A stretch of DNA of 44,587 bases, taken from Candidatus Kuenenia stuttgartensis. GTDB taxonomy: Bacteria > Planctomycetota > Planctomycetia > Planctomycetales > Planctomycetaceae. Shown piece by piece: positions 16,432-25,273 of this stretch; position 1 is the stretch's first letter; each line of letters starts with the position of its first letter. A program made the position numbers and the translations under genes. Location of the stretch: positions 1-44,587 of the forward strand of contig CAMAVB010000034.1 in NCBI GenBank assembly GCA_945861465.1. Direction: 5' to 3'. The notes beneath the pieces were generated by a model, which was not told the origin of the DNA, searched no databases, and saw only the letters and a program-made list of their open reading frames with translations.

Positions 16432-18726
16432 TCATCTCCAGACATCCGGGCCAATGGATGGGGAGTCCGGTTGGTCCTTTCTCCACGGGCGTTTATAAAT
16501 CAATGCGCCCAAGACAATGATTACGATGGACACAATAATATACACATGATCCAGGATGCGTTGATACGCAAGCGCAAGGAATGCCACATCACGTTGCCGG
16601 TTGGCAAGGGCTCGTGCGGGAATATGGTCCGTCGGTCGTTGTTCACGTTCGTCAGAAACTTGTCGCTCGCGGACGGGCTCTGGTTTCAGGGGTTCTTTTT
16701 TGGCGATCATGGGCAGCAGCCTGCCGTCGAAACCGCTGACACCGGCGAGTGGCACCTGCTGGCTCGTCACCGTGAACCACTTAGTGAAGTCCTGTCGATT
16801 CATCACTTCCGCGACCTTGATTCCGCGCTCATCCAGCGTGACTTTCCAGCGGTAGGGGATCTCGGTCAGAGACGTCACGAGATCGTCGCCATTGCAATCG
16901 AGCCGGTTGAAAAGCACGTCGGGAATACTCACAGGATTCCTGACAAGCTCAGCCGAAGCATCGGGGTGCTCCCAGGCAAAAAAAACTCCCCCGATCATCG
17001 TTTCATCCGTGGTTTGCTGGCCGTAGAGCGCCGTCTTGTCGGGAGCGGGATTCCGCAGGTTATAGTGCGAGTTGTCCCAGTGCGCGACCGCATGGATCAT
17101 GGATCCCTTCGGCAATCGAACTGGCTCCTTGAATTGATAAAAGGTTGGCCAACTAAAGTCGAAGCGTGGTATCGAAAGAAGCGTTTCGCGGCGGCCATCA
17201 GGATAAATGGCTTCGTAGGAGTAGTCCTTTCCTCGCAAGCGCATGTACGGAGTGAAACCGATGATGCGTGCATCCGCCGCAAGTCGGAAGGTAGTCTCAG
17301 CCCGATAATGAGGCTCATTGGCCGGCACTCTAATAGAGTCATTCAGAAAATAGTTATAAACGAGTTCGTACCTGGGAGTCTCTTTTGCATAAGTGAACGC
17401 GACCGAGGAGCGATCCTTTGTGATTTTTCCCGTGGGATTGTATTGAATTCCCATGATGAGTTGAGCGCCCTTCGGTAAGCGCATCGCTGTATCGGGAGGC
17501 CATACGAATTCTCCAAGTGCTCCATGGGCCCAGGCGGCGAGCAGAGAATTGTTACTGTCGAGTGACGGCAACGACTGCGTTTTATCCGACTCCGCGAAGA
17601 CGGTAAGACTCTGTACCAGGCTTGGCGACCCTGGCGTGGCATATGCCGCGCGCACCCAGCGATCCTCCGTAAATTCCTTCGCGAGCACAAAGCGTTGAAA
17701 AACAGTGCTGCCATCGGCCGGAACAGTGAATTCCTCCGGCATGGTGAACACCTGGTCCGGCGTCCCGCGCGAAAGACCACTGGGCCATTCGACGGGGCTG
17801 GGGGAGTCTTTGTCGTCGCCGCGGGGCATACCGGCGTCAACCCAGGCCGCCAGAGTTTCAATTTCTGAATTCTCCAGACGGCGATCGTGTATAAATTTCC
17901 CATAGCGGGGATCGGCCTGCCAGGGGGGCATCCGCCTCTGTGTCACGACTTCCTTGATCATCTCGCCTCGCTGTGCCGCGTCCTCATAACTCATCAGTTC
18001 GAATTTACCAATCTGGCCGGGACGGTGACAGGTCTGGCACCGGTCCTGAAAGATACGGGACACATCCTTTGTGTAAGATATCTCAGTCAACCCCGAACGC
18101 TGCGCCGCTCGTTGCACGGGAGAGCCCTCCACGTCAGTCACCGAAACGGCAACCGGCTTGCCAGTCAGCACTTCGTCAATCGCCAACTGCAGGTCCTCAC
18201 GAGTTGCCTGTGACTTGCGGGAAACATCGCCGTATTGATCGTTCATCCGGCCGCGGTAACGAAACACAAAGTCGCCGTCAAGCACCACGAATGTTGGCAC
18301 ACGTGTGACCCCGAGCGCATCCGCAAGTTGCCGGTCGCAGTCCTTGAGCACGAGGAAAGGCACATCATGATCATGCCTGTGCATCGCAATCTGTTCGAGG
18401 TCCTCGTGATCATTCGGAAAAACCCCGATAAAACCAATGCGTTGGTCGCGGTATTGTTTCTCCATCCTGATCAATGCGGGCAGGTTGAGATCGGAGGTGG
18501 GGGATTCGGTTCCGAGAAACGCAAGGACGATGGCGTTAAGTCCCGCAAATTCCTGAAGCGACCGACGGTTCCCGAGTACATCGCGCAGAACATACTGGTC
18601 GGCAATTCTGGTCCCTATTTCCTGTGCTTTTTCCGCAACATCCTCGCCTCGGATGACACAGGCCTGCGAGATCAGTCCCAGAGTGGCTCCGAGGAAGAGT
18701 GCGCACCGCAGACCACTTTGCAACAT
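16432..18726 (-). CDS. Periplasmic cytochrome c protein with degenerate thioredoxin and PHM-like domains
   Basis: A 764-residue exported protein. A signal peptide (MLQSGLRCALFLGATLGLIS) is followed by a thioredoxin/AhpC-TSA-like domain (about 40-190), a c-type haem motif CQTCH (C230, C233, H234), and a region related to the C-terminal half of copper type II ascorbate-dependent monooxygenases (about 330-600). FNRLDCNGDDL resembles an EF-hand loop. A C-terminal helix (VYIIVSIVIIVLGALIY) anchors it. From my recall of related planctomycete proteins, residues usually Cys or copper-binding His are replaced: FLGTES for FLGTEC, LVQSLTVF for an HH motif, GIQYNPTG for MHYTPNG, PYMRLRGK for PHMHLRGK. 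Haem binding looks intact, but disulfide and copper chemistry do not. ATG 18726 has AGGAG 9 nt upstream. Role unknown; the adjacent glycan genes may be coincidental. Confidence 0.8.
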   Translation of the reverse strand: MLQSGLRCALFLGATLGLISQACVIRGEDVAEKAQEIGTRIADQYVLRDVLGNRRSLQEFAGLNAIVLAFLGTESPTSDLNLPALIRMEKQYRDQRIGFIGVFPNDHEDLEQIAMHRHDHDVPFLVLKDCDRQLADALGVTRVPTFVVLDGDFVFRYRGRMNDQYGDVSRKSQATREDLQLAIDEVLTGKPVAVSVTDVEGSPVQRAAQRSGLTEISYTKDVSRIFQDRCQTCHRPGQIGKFELMSYEDAAQRGEMIKEVVTQRRMPPWQADPRYGKFIHDRRLENSEIETLAAWVDAGMPRGDDKDSPSPVEWPSGLSRGTPDQVFTMPEEFTVPADGSTVFQRFVLAKEFTEDRWVRAAYATPGSPSLVQSLTVFAESDKTQSLPSLDSNNSLLAAWAHGALGEFVWPPDTAMRLPKGAQLIMGIQYNPTGKITKDRSSVAFTYAKETPRYELVYNYFLNDSIRVPANEPHYRAETTFRLAADARIIGFTPYMRLRGKDYSYEAIYPDGRRETLLSIPRFDFSWPTFYQFKEPVRLPKGSMIHAVAHWDNSHYNLRNPAPDKTALYGQQTTDETMIGGVFFAWEHPDASAELVRNPVSIPDVLFNRLDCNGDDLVTSLTEIPYRWKVTLDERGIKVAEVMNRQDFTKWFTVTSQQVPLAGVSGFDGRLLPMIAKKEPLKPEPVRERQVSDEREQRPTDHIPARALANRQRDVAFLALAYQRILDHVYIIVSIVIIVLGALIYKRPWRKDQPDSPSIGPDVWR

Positions 18727-18894
18727 TGGTTGTGTCTCCTGCGAAAAACAAGATAAGTACCGTGTATCGGTGCGTGGTACAGAAATCCTGCACGATCCGC
18801 CCATCTCACTGAGCCGTCGTCAACGACGAGGCGATACGGAATGATATGATTGCCGGTGGTTGCCTTCAACCCGTTTCGGCGGTTCAGCGGAGCT

Positions 18895-19785
18895 TCATTC
18901 CGAGACATATCGTATGCGTTGAGAGGGTGAATTTCTGCGTCCCCATCCGTAAATGCAGGCACCTGGTACCAGTAAAAACAGCAGCAGACAAATTTGCCAT
19001 GGATTCAGAATGTGTTCACGGGCCAAGGAAATCACCACGGCAAGACGCTGGCGATTGGAGAGGGGTTTATGGGGCACCTCTCTTGCCAGGCATTCGTTGC
19101 TGCCACCATAAATTGCCTGCTTACGGTAGTAATCCATTGTGGTGGTAATTTCCAGATGATCGACGTGCATCTGTGAATTGAAACGCACTACTGATACGCC
19201 CAGTGAATGCACGACCTGCTGAACATAGATCGTATCCCCTCCGCGAAGCCGTTCCTGAAACAGCCCGAACTGATCAAACACTGATCGGCGAACGGCCATA
19301 TTATTTGTGTAGCCAAACACGTGTGACGGATTTCCTCCGGAAAGCACCCAGCAAATTTTCTTATTCTCATACGCCGCCAGGACGCGGAGCTGCACTTTGT
19401 TCGCAGCGAAGTTCCTGCTTCCGAGCGAGATCATGACTTCCGGGTCGCGCATCGACTCCTTCACCGCAGCAAGCCAGTTCAGCCTTGGACGACAATCCGG
19501 ATCCAGAAAGGCAATGATCTCACCACTGGTATGGCGAATGCCCAGATTGCGTGAGGCGTAAGATCCTCGCTTTGGCTGATGCAGTACACGAATACCCGAA
19601 AACGCCTGAGCAATCTCGACCGAACGATCCGTAGAACCATTGTCAACAACAACAATCTGGTCGTTCTCGGTCAGTCCTTCCTGGGCCAGAAGCGCCCTGA
19701 GAGTGTCCGCCAGAAAATCCTCCATATTGAATACAGGAAGGATCACTGAAACATTTGGTCGCGACTGCAAGATATCAGGACTCAA
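18895..19785 (-). CDS. GT2 family glycosyltransferase
   Basis: A 296-residue GT-A glycosyltransferase. Motifs include VSVILPVFNMEDFL, QIVVVDNGSTDRS and IIAFLDPDCRP, where DPDC replaces the usual DXD spacing. GGDTIYVQQVVHSLG occupies the acceptor/base region, with Asp-Thr where ED is common. A hydrophobic stretch near the C-terminus (PWQICLLLFLLVPGACIYG) suggests membrane association. The frame opens with TTG at 19785; the codons upstream include a stop and the next ATG lies inside the nucleotide-binding motif, so TTG is probably the true start although no Shine-Dalgarno sequence is visible. It lies 68 nt after the GT8-like gene in the same direction and could belong to the 19.8-28.8 kb operon. 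Confidence 0.82.
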   Translation of the reverse strand: MSPDILQSRPNVSVILPVFNMEDFLADTLRALLAQEGLTENDQIVVVDNGSTDRSVEIAQAFSGIRVLHQPKRGSYASRNLGIRHTSGEIIAFLDPDCRPRLNWLAAVKESMRDPEVMISLGSRNFAANKVQLRVLAAYENKKICWVLSGGNPSHVFGYTNNMAVRRSVFDQFGLFQERLRGGDTIYVQQVVHSLGVSVVRFNSQMHVDHLEITTTMDYYRKQAIYGGSNECLAREVPHKPLSNRQRLAVVISLAREHILNPWQICLLLFLLVPGACIYGWGRRNSPSQRIRYVSE

Positions 19786-19853
19786 TGTACGTTAATATTT
19801 CAGTCTACTGAATCCCGAAGGCAATCCGTTCGGGAAGGCGCATGATATCCCGT

Positions 19854-21224
19854 TCAAAAATCGGTCGGATAAGAGGGGACGGTCTGGACCATTTCTTTTT
19901 TTTCCGCCCCCCCCAGAATCGATTCGACCCAGCGCCAGACTTCCCAGTTTCGATCACCCCAGTGGTGGTAGATGTGGACGAAGGCTGGCTCGATGACTGT
20001 CCGAAACTCGTCTACCGAAAATCCTATGCCAGCTTCGAAATCCGCACCCGTTTTGAACTGCAGACGATCCGAATGGTAATCAGCGATCAGATTGAATTTC
20101 GGATGCAGGACCGGATGATTCTGCAAACCGAACTTCCAAGCGGTCGCGATAAGTGTCCCCTGGTCCCGTGTCTGCCAGGCAGGGTCCGAAAACGTTTTGA
20201 TGGTCCAGGCATGCCAAGTGTCCAGAAATGAGTGAGAGGATCTGTCGAACAGAAAGACACCGCCATTCCAATGTTGCCATTGCGCGTCACGGACCGTCGT
20301 TCCAAATTTCACCTTGATTGCCTGACGCAGATGATCGCAGCAACACTTGTATACCAAAGCCCCGCCGGCACCATACCAAGTGTCAGTCACGGGGTCATAT
20401 CGGAATTCCGTATCGTGTTCGATTTGACTGACGACGTCTCGTTGAACTACAAATCCGTCCGAAGCGGTCCATGTCCGCGTGGTGGAGTCAAAGTCATATC
20501 CATGACTTGCGAGGAACTGTGCGTACTGCAGAGTTCTGAACGGCTTGCACTGTGCAAGGAATTGCCCATCTTCGTCAAGCCATTGATTACTCGCGCTATC
20601 GAGATTAAATCCGGTTCTTTTCCTGACAAAATCTGCCAGAGAACTCATCCATTTTCTTACACTGTGCCACTTTCTGATCGTGCGTGACAACAACATCATC
20701 TTCGACTCAAGAATGCGCCACCGTTCCTGAACACAACCAAGTTCCTTCTGCAGCATGTCCATACGCCTTGACGGCGGGATTCTGTATCGATTCAGGACGG
20801 ATTCGAAACGCTCGATTCCTGGACGCGCCTTTTCGCGACAACCACAACGCATGGCATAGGGGCTGAATTCTGGTAATCGGCAATGGTCCGCGACGAACGT
20901 AATGGGAGGGCACATCTGCTCGAAGATCTCATCGACTCCGGGGCGCACTGCAATGACGTCGCTGTCAAGGTAACAATACCGAGTGACGTCCCGTGGCAGG
21001 ATACGGTGCAGGGATGTCTTAAGAAAGATACTCGCCTGATGATCATTCATGTCCGCTGGTGTCCGCACGTCGATAACGACGTCATGCTCTACCGATTCCG
21101 AGGTGCGGGACGTGTCTGTCACAACGACGATTGGCTTGTTTGTAAATTTTCTCAGGTACTGCAGCGACAGATTGAGTGTCGTCACATGCTCAGCAGCACC
21201 ACAAACAACAAAGACATAGCACAT
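19854..21224 (-). CDS. GT8-like glycosyltransferase with an internal repeat insert
   Basis: A 456-residue protein with hallmarks of a retaining GT-A (GT8-like) fold. The N-terminus is CYVFVVCGAAEHVTTLNLSL; YCYLDSDVIAV gives the metal-binding DSD at 87-89; HWNGGVFLFDR (about 318-328) and DQGTLIATAW (about 354-363) match the acceptor and donor loops; HIYHHWGDRNW (about 417-427) matches the C-terminal H-x2-G segment. Between residues about 130 and 300 is an insertion with Lys/Arg-rich helices and three related units: FNLDSASNQWLDEDGQFLAQ, YDFDSTTRTWTASDGFVVQR and FRYDPVTDTWYGAGGALVYK. Each has aromatic-x-aromatic/Leu-Asp, then W, then G. The insert is not part of the normal GT8 core. It could bind glycan or a partner protein. 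The gene lies 105 nt after the asparagine-synthetase fusion. Confidence 0.7.
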   Translation of the reverse strand: MCYVFVVCGAAEHVTTLNLSLQYLRKFTNKPIVVVTDTSRTSESVEHDVVIDVRTPADMNDHQASIFLKTSLHRILPRDVTRYCYLDSDVIAVRPGVDEIFEQMCPPITFVADHCRLPEFSPYAMRCGCREKARPGIERFESVLNRYRIPPSRRMDMLQKELGCVQERWRILESKMMLLSRTIRKWHSVRKWMSSLADFVRKRTGFNLDSASNQWLDEDGQFLAQCKPFRTLQYAQFLASHGYDFDSTTRTWTASDGFVVQRDVVSQIEHDTEFRYDPVTDTWYGAGGALVYKCCCDHLRQAIKVKFGTTVRDAQWQHWNGGVFLFDRSSHSFLDTWHAWTIKTFSDPAWQTRDQGTLIATAWKFGLQNHPVLHPKFNLIADYHSDRLQFKTGADFEAGIGFSVDEFRTVIEPAFVHIYHHWGDRNWEVWRWVESILGGAEKKEMVQTVPSYPTDF

Positions 21225-21329
21225 CCAGACAGTTTCCCAAGAATCCCGGCCAGCCTGCTGTTTTCAGGCTGTCAGTCAGTAGTTATCGTGCGTCGAAAAT
21301 ACTCTTCAGCCGGTGGCGTAATCACCGAA

Positions 21330-24023
21330 TTACTGTGGATTCAGCTCGCGATAACGCTCTGCCCATTCGGCCTCCATGCAACTTCCCACAGGTTGGGGCA
21401 CAAATCGTTCAAGTGCCGCCGATTCGACGCTGACCCCTACAAAATCCACCGCCTGCCGCAAAGTCGCCTGGAAATCTCCGACAAGATCTTCGTAGGTGAA
21501 TTCGAGTGGACAAACACCGCTCCGATCGAAAAACGAACGCCAGCCTTCCTGTGCTTCCACGACTTTGTCGTAATAGAATTTGAGATTGTCGGACTTGAAT
21601 TCCGCGGTCTGTGTATCGCGCTGATCCGTGGCGTCTTCCGACCAGATTCCTGTCTGGGAAGCGCGTGACCACGCGGCGGCCTGTTGCAACGGGTCGCGAC
21701 GCGCCAACCAGATAAAACATGGATTTCCGAACGCGGCGTCGAGAATTTCCTTTTCGGACTTGCCTCTGAACTCGCGCAATCGTCGGAGGTTGGTGATAAC
21801 CTGAGTGAAATAAGTCCACATGAGTACCAGCCCAAAAGTCTCTCCACGTGTGCCAACAGCCCGCACGAGATCCAGGAACTGGTTAATCGTCCGCGGGGGC
21901 TGGCCTCCATGCATCTCGGGAACATTCTCATTTTCCAGCCACAACGGGCGTGAAGAATTCCAATTGTCACGGCCTCTGCATTGCAGGAACTCCTGTGGAT
22001 TTCCTGCCAGTCCGGTTTCGGCCAGTCCTCTGCTCAGCAGGCTCGCCCCCGCGCACTGTGCGCCGCAAATGATGTACGACTTCGCATGAACTTTTGTTTC
22101 CTCTTTGACGCCGGCACAAGACCGCGCGCCAGTCATGCTCCGGAAAACGGTCGTCAGTGAGAACCCATCCGTGCCATTCCAGATTGCTGCAGGGGATGGG
22201 CTACTGGTTCGGATTCGCATGGTTTCAATCTGTGGCTCGGACAGCGTCAGGCCCGGCTGCATCCAGCGTTGATACCAGAATTCGAGAACCATGATTTTCC
22301 ACAGTCGCCAGTGATCATTTGCGCGAATCAACTCATCCACATACTCCCGCCGAATGACATGGTCCTGCAGCAATCGCCCTTCTTTGATCACATTCGTGTA
22401 AAAGCCCGTATTCATATAGTAACGATTCGGTCCGACAAACCCCTGCTTCGGTCGGTCGATAATCGTCTTCGGAAGCACAGGCTCAAGAATGTGACGCAGT
22501 AGAACCTTGGTTTTCCCTGGATCGAAATACACCTGATCCTGCAATGAGATCACATACTCGAATAACTCGTGATCCAGAAACGGCACACGCACTTCGAGCG
22601 AATTTGCCATGCTCGCTCGATCAACTTTCGTCAGCACGAGCTCCGCCATGAAGGACTTAATGTCCAGATATTGCATTGATTTGACTGGAGAACTCTGCCC
22701 CTGGGAAAGTGATCGATACCACCAGTCGGAGTCCGTGCCGTCAGCCGGTGCAAGGTCAGGGTGCAGTAGCCTCCGGATTTCCGTATTCCGAAACCGGCCC
22801 ATTGCCATGTATTCGGCGTACTTATCGGCCGCCTGATTTGCAGCGTCCGCAGCATGTCCATTGCGAGGTCTCTGTGCCTGATCCAATGCGAATGCGCGTT
22901 GCCACCCGTATCCGCAAAACATTTCGTCGGCACCTTCCCCGGAAAGCACGGCCTTGACGGATTGGGAAGCGACCTGGCTGACGAGATAGGTGGGGATGAT
23001 GGAAATATCCGCAATCGGCTCGTCGTAGAAATACATGAGTTTCTCGACGAGGTTCAGGCTGCACTGATCAACAATATGATTTGTGTGCTCCGACTGAAGC
23101 GTCTGGGCTACCTGACTGGCATACTTATGTTCGCTGTCATCCCACCCTTCGAAGCCGATCGCAAACGTACGCCTTGGATATTCAAGCCGCTTCATGTACT
23201 GGACAAGAGCACTGGAATCGTATCCACCGCTGAGGAATGCACCAACGCGCACATCGCTGCGAAGATGCTCACAGACCGACTTTTCCAGCAGTTCGTCCAC
23301 ACGCTCTACTGCGATCCGTCGATCGACATCGACACCGGCATCGATTGGAAGACTCCAGTATTCGCGCACCGAAATCGTACCATCGTGCCGATGCAGCAGG
23401 TAGTTTGCAGGTGGCACTTTGAATACGTTGCGCCAGATCGTCCACGGGGTCGGAACAAAGCGATAGGCGAGATAGTCATGAATGGATTCGTACCTCAGCG
23501 ACCTCCGCATGCGTTTACTGGCGACGAGGGCTTTGATTTCTGAGGCAAACATGAACGTTGACGCATCGCGATAATAGTAGAGTGGCTTGATTCCGAATCG
23601 ATCCCTTGCCAGAAATAACTCCCGCCGGGATGTATCATAGATACCGATGGCGAACATCCCCTTCAGATGTGAAAGCACATCCGGACCCCATTCCTCGTAA
23701 CCGTGCAGGATCGTCTCAGTGTCCGAAGTTGAGCGAAACCGGTGCCCCTTTGCTTCGAGCCTGCTTCGCAACTCAACATAGTTGTAGATCTCCCCATTGA
23801 ACGTCAGCCAAAGAGTTCCATCTTCGTTCGGCATCGGCTGCTGCCCGGATTCCGAGAGGTCCAGAAACGATAGTCGCCGGTGGCCGAGGGCAACTTGTTC
23901 CGAGTCATCGAAGAAATTCCCGGCACCATCCGGTCCACGATGGCTAAGGGTGTCCCGCATGCGAACGAACTCTTCGCGGTCAATGATGCCACGGTAGCAG
24001 ATTTGGCCAATAATCCCACACAT
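21330..24023 (-). CDS. Asparagine synthetase (AsnB-type amidotransferase) fused to an Stf0-like sulfotransferase domain
   Basis: An 897-residue fusion. Residues 1-610 are a complete glutamine-hydrolysing asparagine synthetase: Cys2 as N-terminal nucleophile (MCGIIG), GHRRLSFLDLSESGQQPM, FNGEIYNY, FASEIKAL, the ATP-pyrophosphatase motif SGGYDSS (265-271) and SGEGADEMFCGYGW (361 onwards). ATG 24023 is required because Cys must follow Met; the frame opens nine codons earlier. Residues about 649-897 match the Stf0 family (trehalose 2-sulfotransferase type): SYIICGAQCAGASLLSRGL at the phosphosulfate loop, WLARRDPLQQAAAWSRA, TGIW and FTYEDLVGDF. The usual loop PRSGST is replaced by AQCAGAS, so PAPS binding is doubtful. 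AsnB-like enzymes in glycan loci often amidate uronic acids. This one may couple amidation with sulfation, or use the C-terminal domain only for binding. Confidence 0.88.
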   Translation of the reverse strand: MCGIIGQICYRGIIDREEFVRMRDTLSHRGPDGAGNFFDDSEQVALGHRRLSFLDLSESGQQPMPNEDGTLWLTFNGEIYNYVELRSRLEAKGHRFRSTSDTETILHGYEEWGPDVLSHLKGMFAIGIYDTSRRELFLARDRFGIKPLYYYRDASTFMFASEIKALVASKRMRRSLRYESIHDYLAYRFVPTPWTIWRNVFKVPPANYLLHRHDGTISVREYWSLPIDAGVDVDRRIAVERVDELLEKSVCEHLRSDVRVGAFLSGGYDSSALVQYMKRLEYPRRTFAIGFEGWDDSEHKYASQVAQTLQSEHTNHIVDQCSLNLVEKLMYFYDEPIADISIIPTYLVSQVASQSVKAVLSGEGADEMFCGYGWQRAFALDQAQRPRNGHAADAANQAADKYAEYMAMGRFRNTEIRRLLHPDLAPADGTDSDWWYRSLSQGQSSPVKSMQYLDIKSFMAELVLTKVDRASMANSLEVRVPFLDHELFEYVISLQDQVYFDPGKTKVLLRHILEPVLPKTIIDRPKQGFVGPNRYYMNTGFYTNVIKEGRLLQDHVIRREYVDELIRANDHWRLWKIMVLEFWYQRWMQPGLTLSEPQIETMRIRTSSPSPAAIWNGTDGFSLTTVFRSMTGARSCAGVKEETKVHAKSYIICGAQCAGASLLSRGLAETGLAGNPQEFLQCRGRDNWNSSRPLWLENENVPEMHGGQPPRTINQFLDLVRAVGTRGETFGLVLMWTYFTQVITNLRRLREFRGKSEKEILDAAFGNPCFIWLARRDPLQQAAAWSRASQTGIWSEDATDQRDTQTAEFKSDNLKFYYDKVVEAQEGWRSFFDRSGVCPLEFTYEDLVGDFQATLRQAVDFVGVSVESAALERFVPQPVGSCMEAEWAERYRELNPQ

Positions 24024-24077
24024 GGACGGCACCAGGATTCTTACGAGCACTTAGGAATCAGCGTAGCGCTGAATTCT

Positions 24078-25136
24078 TCAAGGGATGGATCGATCGGTTG
24101 CCCCGAAAGTCAGCCAGTGGGTTCTGGTCGGCATGACGTTGGTGCGAATAACCACAAGATCACGTCTGAATTTTGCGATCAGCCACGGAAACATGCAGAA
24201 ATGTGCGGCAATCAGGACAAGTGATTCAGGCCGCGCCATCGCGAGGACAACGAGTGCCGTGAGCGGCAGCCACTCCTCATAAAAATCGTTCATGAAATAA
24301 AGGAACTTGAACCATCGCTTCCGAATCGAAAGTGAAGGTACTCTCCAGATGCTGAATTTCAGACAGGTGAATATGAGAAATCCGATGAATCCTGCGTAAA
24401 GTGGCAGGTGATAGGTGGCGAGAAGTACGAGCAGCGCTGAGAGACTCAGAATTTCGAGTGGAAGAATCACATAATTGATCGCCTTGATTGTTCTCAGCGG
24501 CCCCATCTTGAGCACAAGAGTTCTGACTCCGGCTTTGCGGTCTTTGGATCGGTCGTTGACCTGATGCGTTGCAATATTTCTGAGCCCTTTGCATACCAGC
24601 CAGGGCAGCAGGAAGGCGTAAAAGGTCCAGGACTGCAGGCGGGAATGGTCGTCGTTAAATGTAGCGACGGTCACCACGATTGGGATCAGATGTCCATACA
24701 ACATGTCGCAGATAAGGCCCCACTGACTTCGCTCCTTGAGCCGAAAGGGCGGACACGAGTAAGAGACGAATGCCACATACTGCAACACCATGAAGGTCAT
24801 GTTGGTGGAATTACGGGGTAACGCAATCCACGGAGCCCAGGAACAAACCAGCAGCAGGAAAGCAATTCCGACTCGTTGCTGAGGCGACAAACCCGCAACC
24901 CGGTTCGGCTTTCCTGCTTCTGCATCCTGTTCAATGTCGCTCCAGTCGTTCAGAAAATAGCCGAACGCAGCGGTCGCGATGATTGTCAGTGTGAACCAAA
25001 CCAGTCGAATCACCGCTGTTTTCAGGGGGGCTGTCGACGCGCAGATCGACAAATAGACAAACCCATACATGGGCGGAATAATATATCGCCACCACATCGC
25101 GAACCGCGGTAAGAATGAATGGACAGTGACAGCCAA
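24078..25136 (-). CDS. UbiA-superfamily prenyltransferase
   Basis: A polytopic membrane prenyltransferase of 352 residues with about eight or nine hydrophobic helices. Both Asp-rich motifs that bind the Mg-diphosphate of the prenyl donor are present: NDWSDIEQDAEAGKPNR (N63, D64, D67, D71) and HQVNDRSKDRKAGVR (D195, D199). It would transfer a polyprenyl chain to an aromatic, sugar-phosphate or other acceptor within the membrane. Its loops look closer to uncharacterised UbiA proteins and DPPR-synthase-like members than to menaquinone or haem enzymes, but that is impression only. The frame opens with TTG at 25136; ATG 25097 is an alternative, and neither has a clear ribosome-binding site. The polyprenyl-synthetase homologue in the same run (27831-28811) is a natural source of its donor. 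Confidence 0.85.
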   Translation of the reverse strand: MAVTVHSFLPRFAMWWRYIIPPMYGFVYLSICASTAPLKTAVIRLVWFTLTIIATAAFGYFLNDWSDIEQDAEAGKPNRVAGLSPQQRVGIAFLLLVCSWAPWIALPRNSTNMTFMVLQYVAFVSYSCPPFRLKERSQWGLICDMLYGHLIPIVVTVATFNDDHSRLQSWTFYAFLLPWLVCKGLRNIATHQVNDRSKDRKAGVRTLVLKMGPLRTIKAINYVILPLEILSLSALLVLLATYHLPLYAGFIGFLIFTCLKFSIWRVPSLSIRKRWFKFLYFMNDFYEEWLPLTALVVLAMARPESLVLIAAHFCMFPWLIAKFRRDLVVIRTNVMPTRTHWLTFGATDRSIP

Positions 25137-25273
25137 GGGAAGGCCCCCGAAAAAAAGTTGGCAGCAATGAACCGACTGTTGCTCCGGTGGCTGTTCGTTT
25201 TCGAATCTCTTTTGCGGCGAGGGTGAATCGGCGAGATTCGTGCAATTCGCTCACGTGGTGGAGCGATCCAGCT

